Positions 29,340-42,910 of a stretch of DNA of 64,000 bases are shown piece by piece. The position numbers and the translations under genes are program-made. Source of the stretch: Urechis unicinctus (taxonomy: Eukaryota > Annelida > Polychaeta > Xenopneusta > Urechidae); contig CM067343.1 of the NCBI GenBank assembly GCA_034190875.2, positions 57,709,507-57,773,506 on the forward strand, written 5' to 3'. Below the pieces are notes generated by a model that was not told the DNA's origin, ran no database searches, and saw nothing but the letters and a program-made list of their open reading frames with translations. How positions within the stretch are numbered: position 1 is the stretch's first letter; each line of letters starts with the position of its first letter.

Positions 29340-31575
29340 TTACCTGGTTATTTGAGATTGGCGGTATATAATAAACTTACTCTTGTTCACTAATCACTTA
29401 AGCGGATATCGGAACGCCAAGTTTCGAACTCGTTTTCAATATCCAATGTAGCGTTTTATCCAGAGAGATTGTGTACGATAACAGAAAACACTTAACTCAT
29501 TTTGGCTTACTGAAAAGTGGCAAATATCATCACCAACCTTATTCACAAATATGCAGTCATTACAATCGCACATCATTTCCAATTAGTGGTATGTATAATT
29601 TAATTATGTTCACAGCTTATACGCATCGTTTTGTTGAATACCAGTGACCAATACAACTTGTTAAAATTCCACAGACAGTGACTAATCTTATATAACGGTT
29701 TATCTAAAGTTTAGCATCAGCTATCTCAAGTGTGTGCTCCAATATTTCTACAAAATGAGTTATAAGACATCCCTTCCTAAACCACACATCATAAATGAGA
29801 GATAAATTACACAATGTAACCATAATAACTGTCGTTTTAAGGCAACCATTCGTCTCATCTCATTTCTTAGTATGTGTTACGCATTTCAAGAATTACCTCA
29901 ATAGGTATGCTGTATATAATTTTCCATTTTCGTGTACTCCATCGAACACTGTAAATATTCGGGGTATTTGTATGCAGTGTCATTTGTGTGATCTACATCG
30001 GCGTCCGCTTCCCGCAGTAACTAAGCACCATAACGCATTTAAAACTGACGTCGTCTTGATTAGGTGCCACATTCTGCTGGGAAGTCATTTGTCTAAGGCG
30101 CCATACACTTAATACATAAATTTCGCCATACACGTTAGAACATAACATATGCTTCTGCATGCTACCCATCCCCTTAAGCAATTTCTTCGCAGTCCTAAAA
30201 CATAACTAAATAAATAGAATGTTATATGATTACAATGTATGTTTGAGGTCGTAACAATATCATACAAAATCAAACATATTCGACGATCTTAACAAGCAGA
30301 TAATACTGCACCGCTCTGATACACACACTAAAGACAACGCCTCACGCACATTTTGTATCACTAATTGTACACGACTAACTGCGCGAGCCGTGGTTGTTGC
30401 GAATGTGATGACGAAACAATAGGAAAAAAGGCGTTACCTGAATTACTTCACGGCATGATAGAGATAAATAGCGATGAGCTATTTGGGTTGACATGCACCA
30501 TTGCTTTCGTTAAGGCATCATTGTTGATGTACCAATCTATTGTTATCACTCGTGCTCACCATTCTGTTTGTACTTCATCTCCAGGTAGATAACTTTGCGT
30601 TAATCATAAAAACCAAACAAGTCTTGACGGTATGCTGAGCTTCACTCAGATCGTAATGTATTGGCTTAATGTGTGATTTAAAATATACACTGTAACAAAT
30701 AACTATCTGACAGATAAACGACAGATCGGCAAAACGTTAAGACTATCAGGCGATAGAAAAGTCCTATATTATAAAATTTTCAATTTCCGACCGAAGAAAG
30801 TTACCATTATTAATTGTACTTAATTGCCATAATATTTGCTATGGCAAAAAGAATTTATCTGATATTTTCTTAATGATACCCATATAGAATTCCTGCGGAA
30901 AAAAATCAACAATATTAATGGGACATTTGGTAATTTGTCATGAAATACGATTTCATTACTCCCGTGAATTGATGGATGGAAATAGCTTTTGTAGTCACAG
31001 AACGGATCCCGTAGGGTGCGTATTTTGTCTGAATATACAAATTTATTAACCTAACCCCAAACGCAATCGCTTGTCATAGCAAATATTGTTTCAGTATATA
31101 TAAGTATATTGCGAGTCCATTTGAGATCATGCGCTGAACAGCGGAATCTTAAATTTGCAGAACGTTCGGTCTAAATGAGAATAGGCGTTCATTACATTGA
31201 GCAAAGGAAATAATCAACTCACCTATTGCATCATGGCGCAAGGTGATGTCCCGAAAAAAAACCATATGAAAATACTTCAATGAGCTCAACCTTAAGATTG
31301 CAATCTAGTTTGAACATACATTAGCAATCCAACAAACTAGTCTGGAACGTTTCAGGTCGTTCCATATCATTGTTCTGTAGGCAATATAAGGTCAGCCATG
31401 CGCGCTCTCGATGCAGCCAGGCGTATGTGATTAATGTTCCACATGTTGCATACACAATCCACAAGAAGCACTATGCTCAGTTTATACCCCAGCATTTAGT
31501 TGATACTCATTTATGAATGTCTGGAAGATAGTGAAGTACTGATATACTGTGTATAAATATCCATTGACGCGATGC
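29340..31575 (-). repeat. Right arm of giant inverted repeat, inner segment
   Basis: Reverse complement of about 16.68-18.86 kb. Clear anchors are 29346-29372, 29440-29530 (with 18640-18760), 29951-30080 (with 18170-18293), 30365-30470 (with 17790-17880), 30560-30640 (with 17620-17710), 30680-30800 (with 17440-17560), 30900-30990 (with 17280-17345) and 31120-31540 (with 16700-17110). The stretch at 29951-30080 can be read on + as QCHLCDLHRRPLPAVTK. The left copy gives a similar reading on the other strand, but substitutions fall at all codon positions, so it is judged non-coding. Confidence 0.75.
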
Positions 31576-34500
31576 TGCAATAAAATAATGTTATCACTAA
31601 TATCTTGTTAAAACCGCAAAACTACTACAATTAACACAAATATGGTTAACCTGTTTCCATCTGATGCATATCTTAGGTGTCTGCGTACACCTACAAAAAA
31701 ACCAAGTAAATGCTTTTCTGTTTGATTTCCGACTGAGATTTTTATTAATGAGCAGTGACGGTGTCATTGCAATAGGCCTTATGCAGTGTATTAGTGTGAA
31801 GTATAAGGCGGAAACTTTGTATTATTTTCATAACATATTTTAATGAACGAAAAAGCTGCTGCGTCGACAACGAAACATGTGCACCATCTCGTGACGTATC
31901 AATTCTAAGCCGAAGTGAAAATTTATCTTCAACCTAATGACATCACAATTAGATATTTGGCGTTGGTTGTGTGAGATCAGGGATTTGCATTTTTAACCAG
32001 TTTAAGTAGGTCGGATGGCCAGATCTTGTCAAGCTTGAGATAAATTCCCCAGATCATTATTGATTTATGGTAATATGGAGCCAAATATTAGGTCGCCAAA
32101 TTTAAAGGGTAAGAGGCTGATCGATTTCAAAATTGGTGAGGCCAAAGATACTTGTAAAACTATTTGCAATGGATCTTCTGGTTACGCTGGTTATGATCCG
32201 ATTGCACGGAATCATTTTCAGCCACGGTCAAGTGGTAATATGCTACATGAAGCTACCATGTTTTCAAATAGAAGTCAAACATTTTCGTTAGATTTCAGGT
32301 AAATCTTCGATTGGCTAGAGACAGATGTGTCGTGCTCGGAGGCCACGATATATTTTATTATCAGATGTGCATAACCGCCCTATCGACAAAGACATCCATG
32401 CCAATATTTCGAGGTCAAAGTAGCTGCCTGGGTCATGAGAAACGGGACTTACCTAGGCCGGGTTGATCCTGTGAAGGGAATGACTGGTAGCGCTGGGTCA
32501 CTCGTGGGGAGTAAAATATGTATAATTTTTATAAGCTGCCGGGATGCTTCTGGAAGATGTACATAGTATCTAAGAGAGGCAAAGTTAGATTAGCAATGCG
32601 TTCGGCTTATGATAGAGGTAATTTGACACCAAACATATTCTTAACGTTAATTTGGCAGTCAACATTTGTGGCATGCTTTCGAATCCTTTCCCATAACGAT
32701 GACGTTCCGGTGACTGCATTTGGAATGCTTAATCTGCGGGGATCTAACAAGATCTTATATTTGAAAGAAAACACAGTGAGATTCGCATTGACATTTTATT
32801 CATTGCGATCTGACGCGTTTGTATATTTTGAGTTTGAAATATCCCTAAAATAAACAACTTGTCATATTAAAATATCCTAAATACCATCAGCTTCCCATCC
32901 TAGACTTTTACGCAAGCTGAGTGATCTGAATTTTATCAATCTGTCCTTGCTATGCTTAAGATACATCCCCCAGAGTATTATGGGATTATGTAAACACGAA
33001 GCTTTTTATACCTAACCCTAGTTGATTGCTTTGGGGGCTTAATTTGAAAAGCAGATTTCATATGCTCATTGATTGCAGAAAAGCCGGCGCTGATTTGGAT
33101 TTTAATGGGTTCATAATATCATGAGCAGGACATGACGTTCAGCAATATAATAATACAATATTGCAACTAGCTAAGAAATCATTTGTTCATTTGGAAAATT
33201 CAGATAGTACGATATATTTCTCGTCATTAGCACACATATTAATACAATTTGCAACTAAATCACCATTGGTTCAATTGGAAATATATGTCTATATTTCTCG
33301 TCACACTAACTGTTTCAATTAAATCACTGCAAAAAACTGCACTTTTGGGGTCGATGTTTCCAGTTGGTGACATTTATATACTCAGTGTATTATAACGGCT
33401 GTTTAGGGTATCAACTACATGCAAACTATTGCCCTAAGCAGTCGACTTATAAGTGATGCCTTAAATTTACGCTAGGCTAGGGTAACTGGGTAGAATGCGA
33501 TTTAACATTATCGCCCATAGGTTTACCAAATGAACATTGCCGGTCATTATGCTGGCACCGCCATCATGCCGCATTAAGATTAGGGGTCTCGTTGGACTAT
33601 GATTTACGCAACAAAATGGGTAATTATCATCGCCATTTGTTTAAGCTATTATTGTCAAATTGTTACGTAACTCAACGTAGATAATGCTCAAGCGTTGCGC
33701 CAATAACATACATTGATAGTGAATCATAGTAAATGATATGATGTCTGAGCTAAGGTTTATCTGTGCTTGTCAGTTACTGTAAATGTGGGAAATAAAATGA
33801 TAACCCAGCACTCACGAACCTTTTAAAGGTAAGAATGTGACGCATCCCATTATCTTTATGTGGTATACTTTTCAGAATTACTAACTACAGAATAACGTGC
33901 TCGCATGTCTGTTTGCGTTTATTCAATAAAATATCCACCGTGAAGATTTGTCGTATTTTGATGCAGTGCTATGTGTGAGCTAGGCGTCGGCGCCAGCTTG
34001 CTCTAATGACTTCACACCATAATGCGTATAAACTGTCGTCGTCTTGATGAGGTGCCACATTTTCCAGACAACTAATTAGCTTCTGCAACAAAAATTAGCC
34101 CCAGAAATAATCCATTGATCAGCCACAAAATATAACCTTCAAATGCATAAGGCCACGTCGAAATATGATAACAATGTATGTATAAAGGCGAAACTATATC
34201 GCACAACCAAACTTGACAAAACCATCGAGTGGATATTATAGCACCTCCGTGCCGCACATATTGCAGACAACGCCACAAGCAAATCTATCGTATTGAGCAA
34301 CCCACTGAGAATATATATCAGGAAACTGTACATAACTAAATCTGGTGACTGCAGATGCGAAAGTGAAAGAACGGGCTACACTTACCCAAGATTATGTCAC
34401 GGCGTTATAGAAAATGGCGATGAGCCACTTGGATTGATATTCAAACGCGAATATACATCTAAAGCATCTTTGCTGATTTATCCATCTATTTTTTCTGCTT

Positions 34501-35190
34501 CTTCTTCAGGTCATTTGTATAAACGTAAAAATGATGACAACCAATAAGACAATTTGTTGCATCCAAAACGGAAATGCAGTTGATAAAAACCGATTATGCA
34601 ATAATGCATCATATTCATCATACATATATTTATGTACATCATACCATCAAAGATTTCAAAAGACGGCGCATTTTGAGGCACAAACCAATATTGTATTTGC
34701 GACCTACCATTTATGACGACAAGTTTATGTCGATACAAGTGGTTGTAGACTGCCTACTTCGTCTGAATTGCTTTGATACAACTACTGTAGATCATAACAA
34801 GTAATCATCAGAAAAAGTCGCTTGGGATGGTTTAGAGGCAATCCAATCATCCATGTGCGCACTTTGCCACTGACCTTCATCCCCACCTCTGTCTCGTCTC
34901 TTTATGGCTCTCTTTCCTTCTCTGTGCATCTAATGAGGGTAACATTGAAAACGCTATACCATCAATGTACAATGTAGTGGTTGCTAGTCCAGCTGTCATA
35001 TACTTACTTATATCATCATTCGTATATATGCATGCATTGAATATAGGGCAACTATATCGATGCTTGAGGTGTTATTTGTATGCTTTTGCTAAGGGCTTCA
35101 AAATTGCAATTAAGTGATATAGTGTCTTTCATTGGTACGATTTAACATTCACAAAACTAAACAAATGGTCCAGTTTTCGCCATCTGACAC
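31576..35190 (-). repeat. Repeat family copy 1R, inserted into the right arm
   Basis: The right arm is interrupted exactly here. The left arm reads continuously across 16655-16690, whereas its right-arm partner stops at about 31575 and resumes at about 35192. The inserted 3.6 kb is the reverse complement of 2.65-8.1 kb. A 10-base word, TGCTGCAATA, occurs at 31573-31582 and 35211-35220 around the junctions. It does not sit exactly at both junctions, so it is not a clean target duplication. Two frames inside (32060-32302 and 32518-32853) have no recognisable domain. At 33151-33325 a segment of about 89 bp is tandemly doubled. Confidence 0.7.
33151..33325 (+). repeat. About 89-bp tandem duplication, diverged
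   Basis: AATACAATATTGCAAC at 33152 recurs as AATACAATTTGCAAC at 33241. Both are followed by AAATCA, a TTCA-TTGGAAA word and ATATTTCTCGTCA. Two copies only. Confidence 0.75.
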
Positions 35191-35191
35191 T

Positions 35192-38100
35192 TTCATAAAC
35201 CTAGTACCCTTGCTGCAATAGCTCAGCTATACTCGATGCCCCAATTCAACCTTTTTGCCGCACTGGTTCAGCTTGTTTGCATGTAGAAGAACTTGCCACT
35301 TGTCTATTTTAATTTTACACCATGAACTTGCAGTAAATAGTTCCAATATTATTACAAGCTAGATCAAATACAAGTACGAACGAAAACCAATTCATACACT
35401 ATCTATCTTATGATTTGTTGAACGCTCATAAATGATATTACAAGATATTATTGGCTGTAGTTATCAGGGGAGGTCAGGCAGAGCCATTCATTAAGGTACC
35501 CTTAATCATTAGTTTGTATGGAAACCAATCAACCAAAGTCATACTTTATGAGGTACATATTAACTTTGTACTTGACCAGTTATATGAGCTGCAATGCAAC
35601 GGATATCTGGATCTGTGCTGATCCTCCTGTTGCGTTTGCTCCATGAAGTATTTCATTTTGTGGCAGAGGGTAAAAAGTAGTTGTTATTTTCTGTATTGTT
35701 GTAGGGTTAAATGCATCCTGAAATAGTACCAAAAAAACATCAAATAAAATATAAAGTTACCTACTGGCCACAAATTAGTTGCCCACGCTGAGTTCCGAAA
35801 CCCTGTAAAACATTGCAAGAAGGAAATATCAGTGGCTAGAAGAGCAGCAAGAAGAAACATTTTGATAACATTTTCCTCCTGATTTAAACACCAAACTGAA
35901 ATTTTGCCATCAAACTTGCTGTTGATAAATTTAATAGCGTGTTACAATTTTACACTAGTATTTGTTGCGTAATGACCCAATTAGATAGAGAACTTCTTTG
36001 CTATTTCTATCTCTGATATGTCTGACATGTCTATTTCTTCGCAGGGCAATGTAAAATCCTCGAAAGATGGTACTGAGGGATTAGTGAGTGTAGTGCGTAA
36101 TCGTTTGTTTACGCTATGCATTGAGCATCCACTGTGCGAATGCATATATTAGAATAGCTTTATACATTTAACCAAACCACAAAGCCTGCAAGTGCAGCGT
36201 GTTATATTCAGATTAACGAGGAAGGTATACCAAGGTAAAACAATTATAATCAATCTCACAAATAATCAGGGCTATGCAACGGGCTGTGACCTTTTGGCCG
36301 GAATATGGCCATTTCCAAACGTGCCATCTTCTCGCGTCTGGGACCTTAGACATTGGCTATGCTGTGGGCCGAATTTCGATTAAATTAACTTCAGTAATAC
36401 TCACCTGATCTCCATTACGTATGTAAATGAGGTTTGGTGCAGGCAAGAGTATCAGGTTAATAAGTTGTTTATTACTATAAGAGGGTCTATGAGGCACTGC
36501 CAGTAATTGCGATTTGCTTTGTCAGCTACTAAGCAATAAGAGTAAATATCTATATGATAGCATCAGTATGGACATAAATGATATCGCATGATAGATACAC
36601 TTAACCAACGGCACGTTTTATATGCGGTGTAGCACGTGATTTATAACCCCATTATCTATTTTCCGAGATATTACATTTGTGTATAATTCCAAATTCACAT
36701 CATGAAAAACACTTCTACCGGTAATTATAGCGTGGCCATCTAATCCTGGACGCAATTCTTTGCCATTTATTTAGACTCGTGGCATTTAACCCTGGAGTTT
36801 TGTTGTTTGCGCTGGTCTAACCAGAGAGCCTTATGCATGCAATTCTGTCACGATGCCACGACACCTCATAAGCAGCCACGTGGGCGTTAACAAAATGCTA
36901 TCTGCCTTGAATCGGAGATTATCTCGGTCTCTTGGCATGTATCGAGATGTACGATAATATGTTTATAACCGTCGTCAGTGAGTATATACTAAGCGAGACC
37001 TCTTTGTCTCCGTATTTCTATGGACCCTGTAAGACCCCTACCACACAGTAACCATAGTAACATTTATATAACCATTGTAGTGGACCACTTTTACCGTCAC
37101 GTGGTGACTTGGCCTACCTAGAACTAGCAAGCCTCCAACCTGGCTATGGAAGTTCTTCATACATTGACTGCTTTTAGTAGTACTCACAGAGCGCCAGATT
37201 TTACCACCTCACTATTTAGGGAGTTGAACACTATCTTCCCAGGAACTCAGGCATTTGCATCAGTTTACGAGAGTTTCACTAATGGAAAGACCGAAGGAAC
37301 AGATGGTACCATCACCAATCTACTGCACAAAGTGTGTCACGAACAACCAAACCAATGGGATAACTGCCTTTCCTCGTTCATTTGTGTGTGCAGTCAATAC
37401 CACTGTAAATCGAACCCTCAAGCCTTCTGACCAGGGTACTGAATGTCCCTTGAGCAATGGGATAGCGCGCCTTAGTCGTTGAGAACATCACTTCTGTATT
37501 TTGAAATCGGCTCCTTCTTAAATTCAAAAGTCAAGCACTAACCAAATCATTAAATTATCTGTATTTCCAACAAATGACCCGTATTGCCAACAAATAACGT
37601 GAACAACATGCCGTGTTTCGTTGTGCTAAGTGTAGTGTTACATAACCATGGCAGAAGGTTATATGGACAAATCCTTCCAACTCATCGAATGCTAATTGCT
37701 TGTTATTGTAGTCTCACCAAAAAGACGTTGATGCACTACAAAGCAGAAACAACATATGGAGTCGCTATTATACCCATTCTCCAACGAGTATTTTGGAAAG
37801 GGTCTAGATTACATTTTTGTGATTGTTAGCTTACAGGGCTTTAATGTGCATATAACATATCCAGTACTGATTTGAAAAAATAATACTAATGATTGCCTAT
37901 TTAGCATGACGTAATTAGCATCACTGGTGCGGTGGCGTGAGGGCATGCAGCCAGAGTACTCATCTCTGTACACGCCTCAGTAGGTTAGCTGTGCCACGCT
38001 CAATATGCAACTGTCAATACAACAGTTAATGCCTGCGTGTAGGGTTCAACATTATAATTACAATACTCTGGAAAGCCATCTGTGACAAACCCAAACGAAG

Positions 38101-41100
38101 AGAGCAAGGCAAACATTTTCCATAATTATGCAGGGCCATTCTAGTATTCCACAGTGTGACTTAATATGGCTCTGTTTACATTGCAAAATGAGAAATATTT
38201 CTCTTGAATCGATACCCTGACATATTGGGTCATTTGTATCAGTCGGTCCCCTGTCTAGGCAGTTGGGGCTGATTATCGAGAGAAACACTATGGTTTGTGC
38301 TGTGCCGAGTGATTGATAACATATGAGAAAAGCTTTATGGTAATCATTTCAAGCTAATCATGTTTATTCCTTTGCCAATATTGCTTCATACTGCATTTAC
38401 CGTTTCCAACTCATTGGCTACAGTTATTATCAAGGCACCATAAATAGGCCCGCTAATCAATTGATGCATTTAATATAGTGCAGTTGATAAGAGGAAGTCT
38501 TATTGATTATAACTTTTACATTTAATCGTGGTTATAGTGCCTATTAATTATTGATAGTCAAACCTAACATATCATTATACAAAATGGTAGTGATTGGAAA
38601 AAGCTATACGTCCGGAGTGGGGGGCGTATTACAACAAGGACACGAGGTAGGTATTTCATAGAAAACCAAGTAGCAAATAGAAATTCTCAAAGCTCGCGGG
38701 TGATTACGTCTGAGTATCTAAAAAAAACTACTTTTGCCACAGGTTAAGATGGAAAGTTTAGTCTAAGTTGATTCGTGAATGAGCCGTCTTGCGGTTCCAA
38801 GACGGGCAATAACCCTTATTGGGTTGCAAGTTCGCAAAGCCTAGGAGCAGCAATACATAACCTTCGTCGAGTTTTCGTCAGCGACAGTATCATTTCTATA
38901 TACTAACGAATTACTTGCGAATGTGCCTGAATAATCTTTTATAGCTTCCAAATGTTTACATAATAGTACAACTTCCTTAGGACTACAGGGCTAGGCGTTA
39001 ATGCTCGTAATGTGTTATATTGGTTCTTGTGTTTTTAGGCCAGAGAATATCCATCGAGATCGTACACGGTCCGCCATGTTATTGGGTAAAATTGTATTAT
39101 TGGCGAAACAGCGCTGCTATAAATCGCCATATATTTAGGGTCAAAAGACAAGACGACTAGTGACTAGGAAAAGGGATGCGTGCAGTCTAGTGATGCTTTA
39201 CGTTCTCTTCAGACAGTTAATAATTCCGCATACCGGTGAATAACGTCAAATTACCTTTCAACAGCAACGTGATAAGTCTACTGAGGCGGGTGACAATGAT
39301 AGCAATGCTTAGTTTGTATCTCGTCAGCGCCGTGGCCATCATGACATGCCTCCAAAACTCATAAAACAGGCCACAGCTTAATATGTAACTATCATACTGC
39401 AATGGGTTGTTAGTGTAAAACACAAGGCATTCAACACAGGCATTCTCGCGTGCTGATTCGGTGGTTGGTGTCAAACCTGGTCAGAGCGCAATAATGGCAT
39501 TGGCTGCAAAACCTGCTAATTGACGAACAGGTGTATTTTCAAGCGAGGTATTTATGATACTCTAGTATGCGCAACGAGCTTTAAATCTGTGTTTAGTTAA
39601 AACGGGCAATTATCTAGGAAGGTCACTTGGGATGTTATGGAGGCTATTCAATCAGCCAGTGGTGTACTCGTTCCTTCTCGGGCCATCTCTCACGCTCTTT
39701 CCTTTTCGCATCTAGCCCTCTTGAGTAAAAAATCCCTTCATTATAATTATAATTGTCGCTGTTTCTGATTTTGTACAATGAATGTTCAAGCCAGACTCAT
39801 GATGCTCCAGAAGTGATAAGTTCATATGTTTGTCAAGTCAAGTCAATGTTACGCTTTACCTGAAAAACGCACGACATTTTGCATTATCGCCTCTGTCACA
39901 ATGACACATCACTGTCACAGCATATATTACTGACCGAAAGACCGTATTCTTCATACGATAACAAGCGAAATGGCAGTTTGGTGTAGTAAACGATGATGTT
40001 AATTTGCTATAAATCGTCCCTGAATGTGAAACTGGTTTTAACATCGAAACATGTTCTGGCCGCTTGCGATTTGATGAGGCAATGTCCCATGAACATGCAT
40101 GAAACGTTTTATTCCGTGCACAGCCAACACCTCGAATAAGTTGCCAAACGGTTCACACAAATAACAGTTGGTTAATCACTTCAGTGTCCGACTGGGACGT
40201 CATCACAGTACACACAACATAAAAGCAGCTCAGGTGCGCGATAACGGCATATGAATAATTTTTGATTAGTAGAATTGTGCAGTGAATGTATTAATCGATT
40301 TTCGATTATAATTTGCGCCCGTCATACATTGTGTCAAAATTGTCTATCTGATAGACAACGGCGTCTAAATTGACAAGTAAACACGGATGCTATATTGAAT
40401 TAGACCAAATATATTGATATCATATAGTAGAACTGCCAGCAAATACTAAAATAAATGTTTCTCTTGAGGGCAGCATTTAGGTTATAGAGAGCAGTAATTG
40501 AACTGGCGAATAATATGTTATCACATTACAAATGTACTCCAATCGTTTTGTTTACAAGACAAATACTGCTTACTCACGGATACACAACCACGTTGTGGTG
40601 AATTATTGAAGGGCTTATAATGTAGGGGCAATGAAAAAATGCGTATATTGTAAGCATGTGCATCAATTTGCTAGGTCTAATCTTCTGTCAAGTCATACTG
40701 AAACATGTGACAGAAATATAGACAAAGGATTTTTAATGGATGAGGGTCATGGTGTCGAGGCAGCATTTCGGCTTTACAAAGCCAAATAACAACGATTTCT
40801 ACAAACTGCAATGCCATGAATTAATACAAAAGGGAACAGGAAATAAGAGCATGCCCCATGAAGGTGATTCAGAAACCTGCAGGTACATTCGGCAGCAAAC
40901 AACAACGTCAATCAACACAGGTATGCTTATTCCGTGGCATAAATAATACGTGAACATTCAAACTTGACATGCGTGTGAAGCAGTCCACACAAGAAGCATA
41001 ATTTGACAGTCCTTCAATCGACATGTTTGGTGTTATCAATTCAACCCTTTGATTACATTCTTCGCAATTTCATCAGCCACAGTAGTCGAGGTAGTGGTTA

Positions 41101-42195
41101 ACTAAACCATTGATCTTATCAATTGGGTACTGATGACGTCAAGGGGCTCGTCATTTCTTATTGCCTTGAATAAAAACCATCCTGCCCACCTTGTAAATCC
41201 TGGGTTTAATTAGCACCTCTCATGTTGCTATGGTATTTATGCTCTGCAGGGCGGCGAGACACCAACTACTGACTTCACGAAGCATACAATCCAACACAGT
41301 GCTTGTACTATTTCATTCATCACAGTCAAATAGTCTAATAACTGGCGAGTTATTAAACTGACAACATGTATCTCCTTAAAGATTACTGCAGGTAGTAATG
41401 TGACTGGATTATTGAGTTACTTAACGAACCCTCGCCCATTCACAATAATAGCATGTCAACTTGTAATTAACTGTTCGCAAATAGAAGCCTTCTTCCCAAG
41501 ATAAACAGAAAACCTTAACCTCGAATCATTCCCTACTAATCACTTCCAATCAGAAAAAGCGACCGCTTCGCAAATTGCTTTTTGTCTGGAAGTGAAGGCA
41601 CATCACCTCTAAATGTTGACCCATGATTTGGTTCACTGGGAAATCTAGAAAAGACGGACTTATCTTCGACACGCACGTCTTCGATGTGATATGTATCCCC
41701 TTTTTTCGACAGTCGGTAAGCGTGTGGCAAGTCTTTGCTTGATAATATGGATCCGCATTCCATGTTGCTTTTGTTTCTACATAAATCCTCAAGGTGCTTC
41801 GCATCGGGAGGTGCCAGTGCAAATGCACACAAATAATAAAGTCCTCTGTCAAATACCATGGCATAATAAAGCATATGGACTAAATATTCATTTCGATTAT
41901 GAACGAATGTATGAGGATCTGAAGCAAATTGATTTTGATTTTAAATCTATTTTGAAAAAGGTGCAGAGATAACAAAGTGCACAGGGTTAACAAAGAGCAC
42001 TGCCTATGGGCTTTGTGCTGACACAGGGTGTCTGCAATCATAATGGTAGTGCAAAGAAAGTTTGAGGTACCGCCAATAAATACCAACAATATATAGGGTC
42101 ATTGTTTAGTAACACAATCATCTACAATTTCACTAATTTACAACTGAGATATATGTGCTGCCAAGGTGTATGTATGTCAATACGATTTTGCTTAA
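35192..42195 (-). repeat. Right arm of giant inverted repeat, outer segment
   Basis: Reverse complement of 8.205-16.67 kb, with anchors listed for the left arm. Further strong matches: 35200-35310 with 16560-16680; 35440-35640 with 15960-16200; 35810-35850 with 15765-15815; 36192-36440 with 15160-15360; 36480-36540 with 15095-15150; 39000-39150 with 11390-11570; 39600-39720 with 10555-10680; 41100-41290 with 9390-9570; 41550-41830 with 8690-9010. Frames at 41536-41874 (-) and 8710-8937 (+) read as similar peptides because the DNA is homologous. Both are broken by shifts relative to each other, so neither is a supported gene. Confidence 0.75.
37065..37482 (+). pseudogene. Ty3/gypsy-type integrase core relic
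   Basis: In + frames, VVDHFYRHVVTWPT (from about 37077) resembles the first catalytic Asp block of gypsy-type integrases. It is followed by FTTSLFREL and, after a degraded stretch, TNGKTEGTDGTITNLLHKVC and NEQPNQWDNCLSSF-like sequence (the observed text is HEQPNQWDNCLSSF). A shift near 37390 moves the frame to VNTTVNRTLKPS, which matches the usual YNTTVH-T-KPSPF segment. Stops lie at about 37115 and 37430. No protease, reverse transcriptase or LTR was found nearby. The mirrored left-arm position (near 14.3 kb) has no such sequence, so this retroelement fragment probably arrived in the right arm after the inverted duplication. Confidence 0.65.
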
Positions 42196-42652
42196 GGATC
42201 ACCCTGGCGTGTTTGGTCTGCAGGACACTGTACTCCAACAGAACAACTCCTGGGATGTTCCATCAGGCGAATTTGTCTAAATTTTGCATGTAGATAGAAA
42301 CCACTGGATCACCATCTCAAACATTGGCCACTCTCAGAATACTGTTGGTGTGTATGACTCTCTGTGTAGGAAGCCCTCTAACTGTACCGCGGCATTGATT
42401 GCCAAGTACGTGAACGTCAGTACAGAAGATTTAACAATTGCTGTGATGAATGTACACCGTCAGACCAACGGCAGCGATTGTGGCGTATATGCCATCGCGT
42501 TTGCCAAGACCCTGCTAACAGCCCACGATCCATGCATCCAAAGTTATATCTACCCCAGACAACACCTTGCGGATTCACTGCCAGCTGGTGACTTGCCTCC
42601 ATTCCCATCTAGCATAGTGATGCGGACACCGAACATTCTAATGTCACTTTAA
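42160..42652 (+). pseudogene. C48/Ulp1-like cysteine protease domain fragment
   Basis: The frame shows FGLQDTVLQQNNSW (about 42208-42252), then after an in-frame TAA at 42278-42280 reads HVDRNHWITISNIG, VYDSLC and QTNGSDCGVYAIAFAKTLL. His-42302, Asp-42356, Gln-42461 and Cys-42479 are in the order and spacing expected for the C48 protease catalytic site (H, D, oxyanion Q, C). The open part after the stop starts without an ATG. Ulp1-like domains of this GLQD-type are common in invertebrate repeats and transposons (family knowledge). The N-terminal end overlaps the outer edge of the inverted-repeat arm; the left arm at 8.2 kb preserves only the first few dozen bases of it. All four catalytic residues survive, but the nonsense codon and missing N-terminus make it a fragment or a last exon rather than a proven gene. 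Confidence 0.75.
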
Positions 42653-42910
42653 GATGGCCCCTGCTTCCACTGTTTCAATGATGATATCTGTTGGATTTGT
42701 ATTGATGTTAATTTCGATTACTTTTGATGATGATTTTCTTTTCACATACTATGTTGTGTTTGTATTTGACACAATTGCTTCTTTCGCCGAATGTGGTTTG
42801 CACATAATTTTTGTTGGTTTTGTGGCACAAGAAAATTAATAAATGTCGATAAAAATGATCATGAAATGATACTTTTTTCGCGGTTGGGAAAATACATTAG
42901 TATAAGACGA

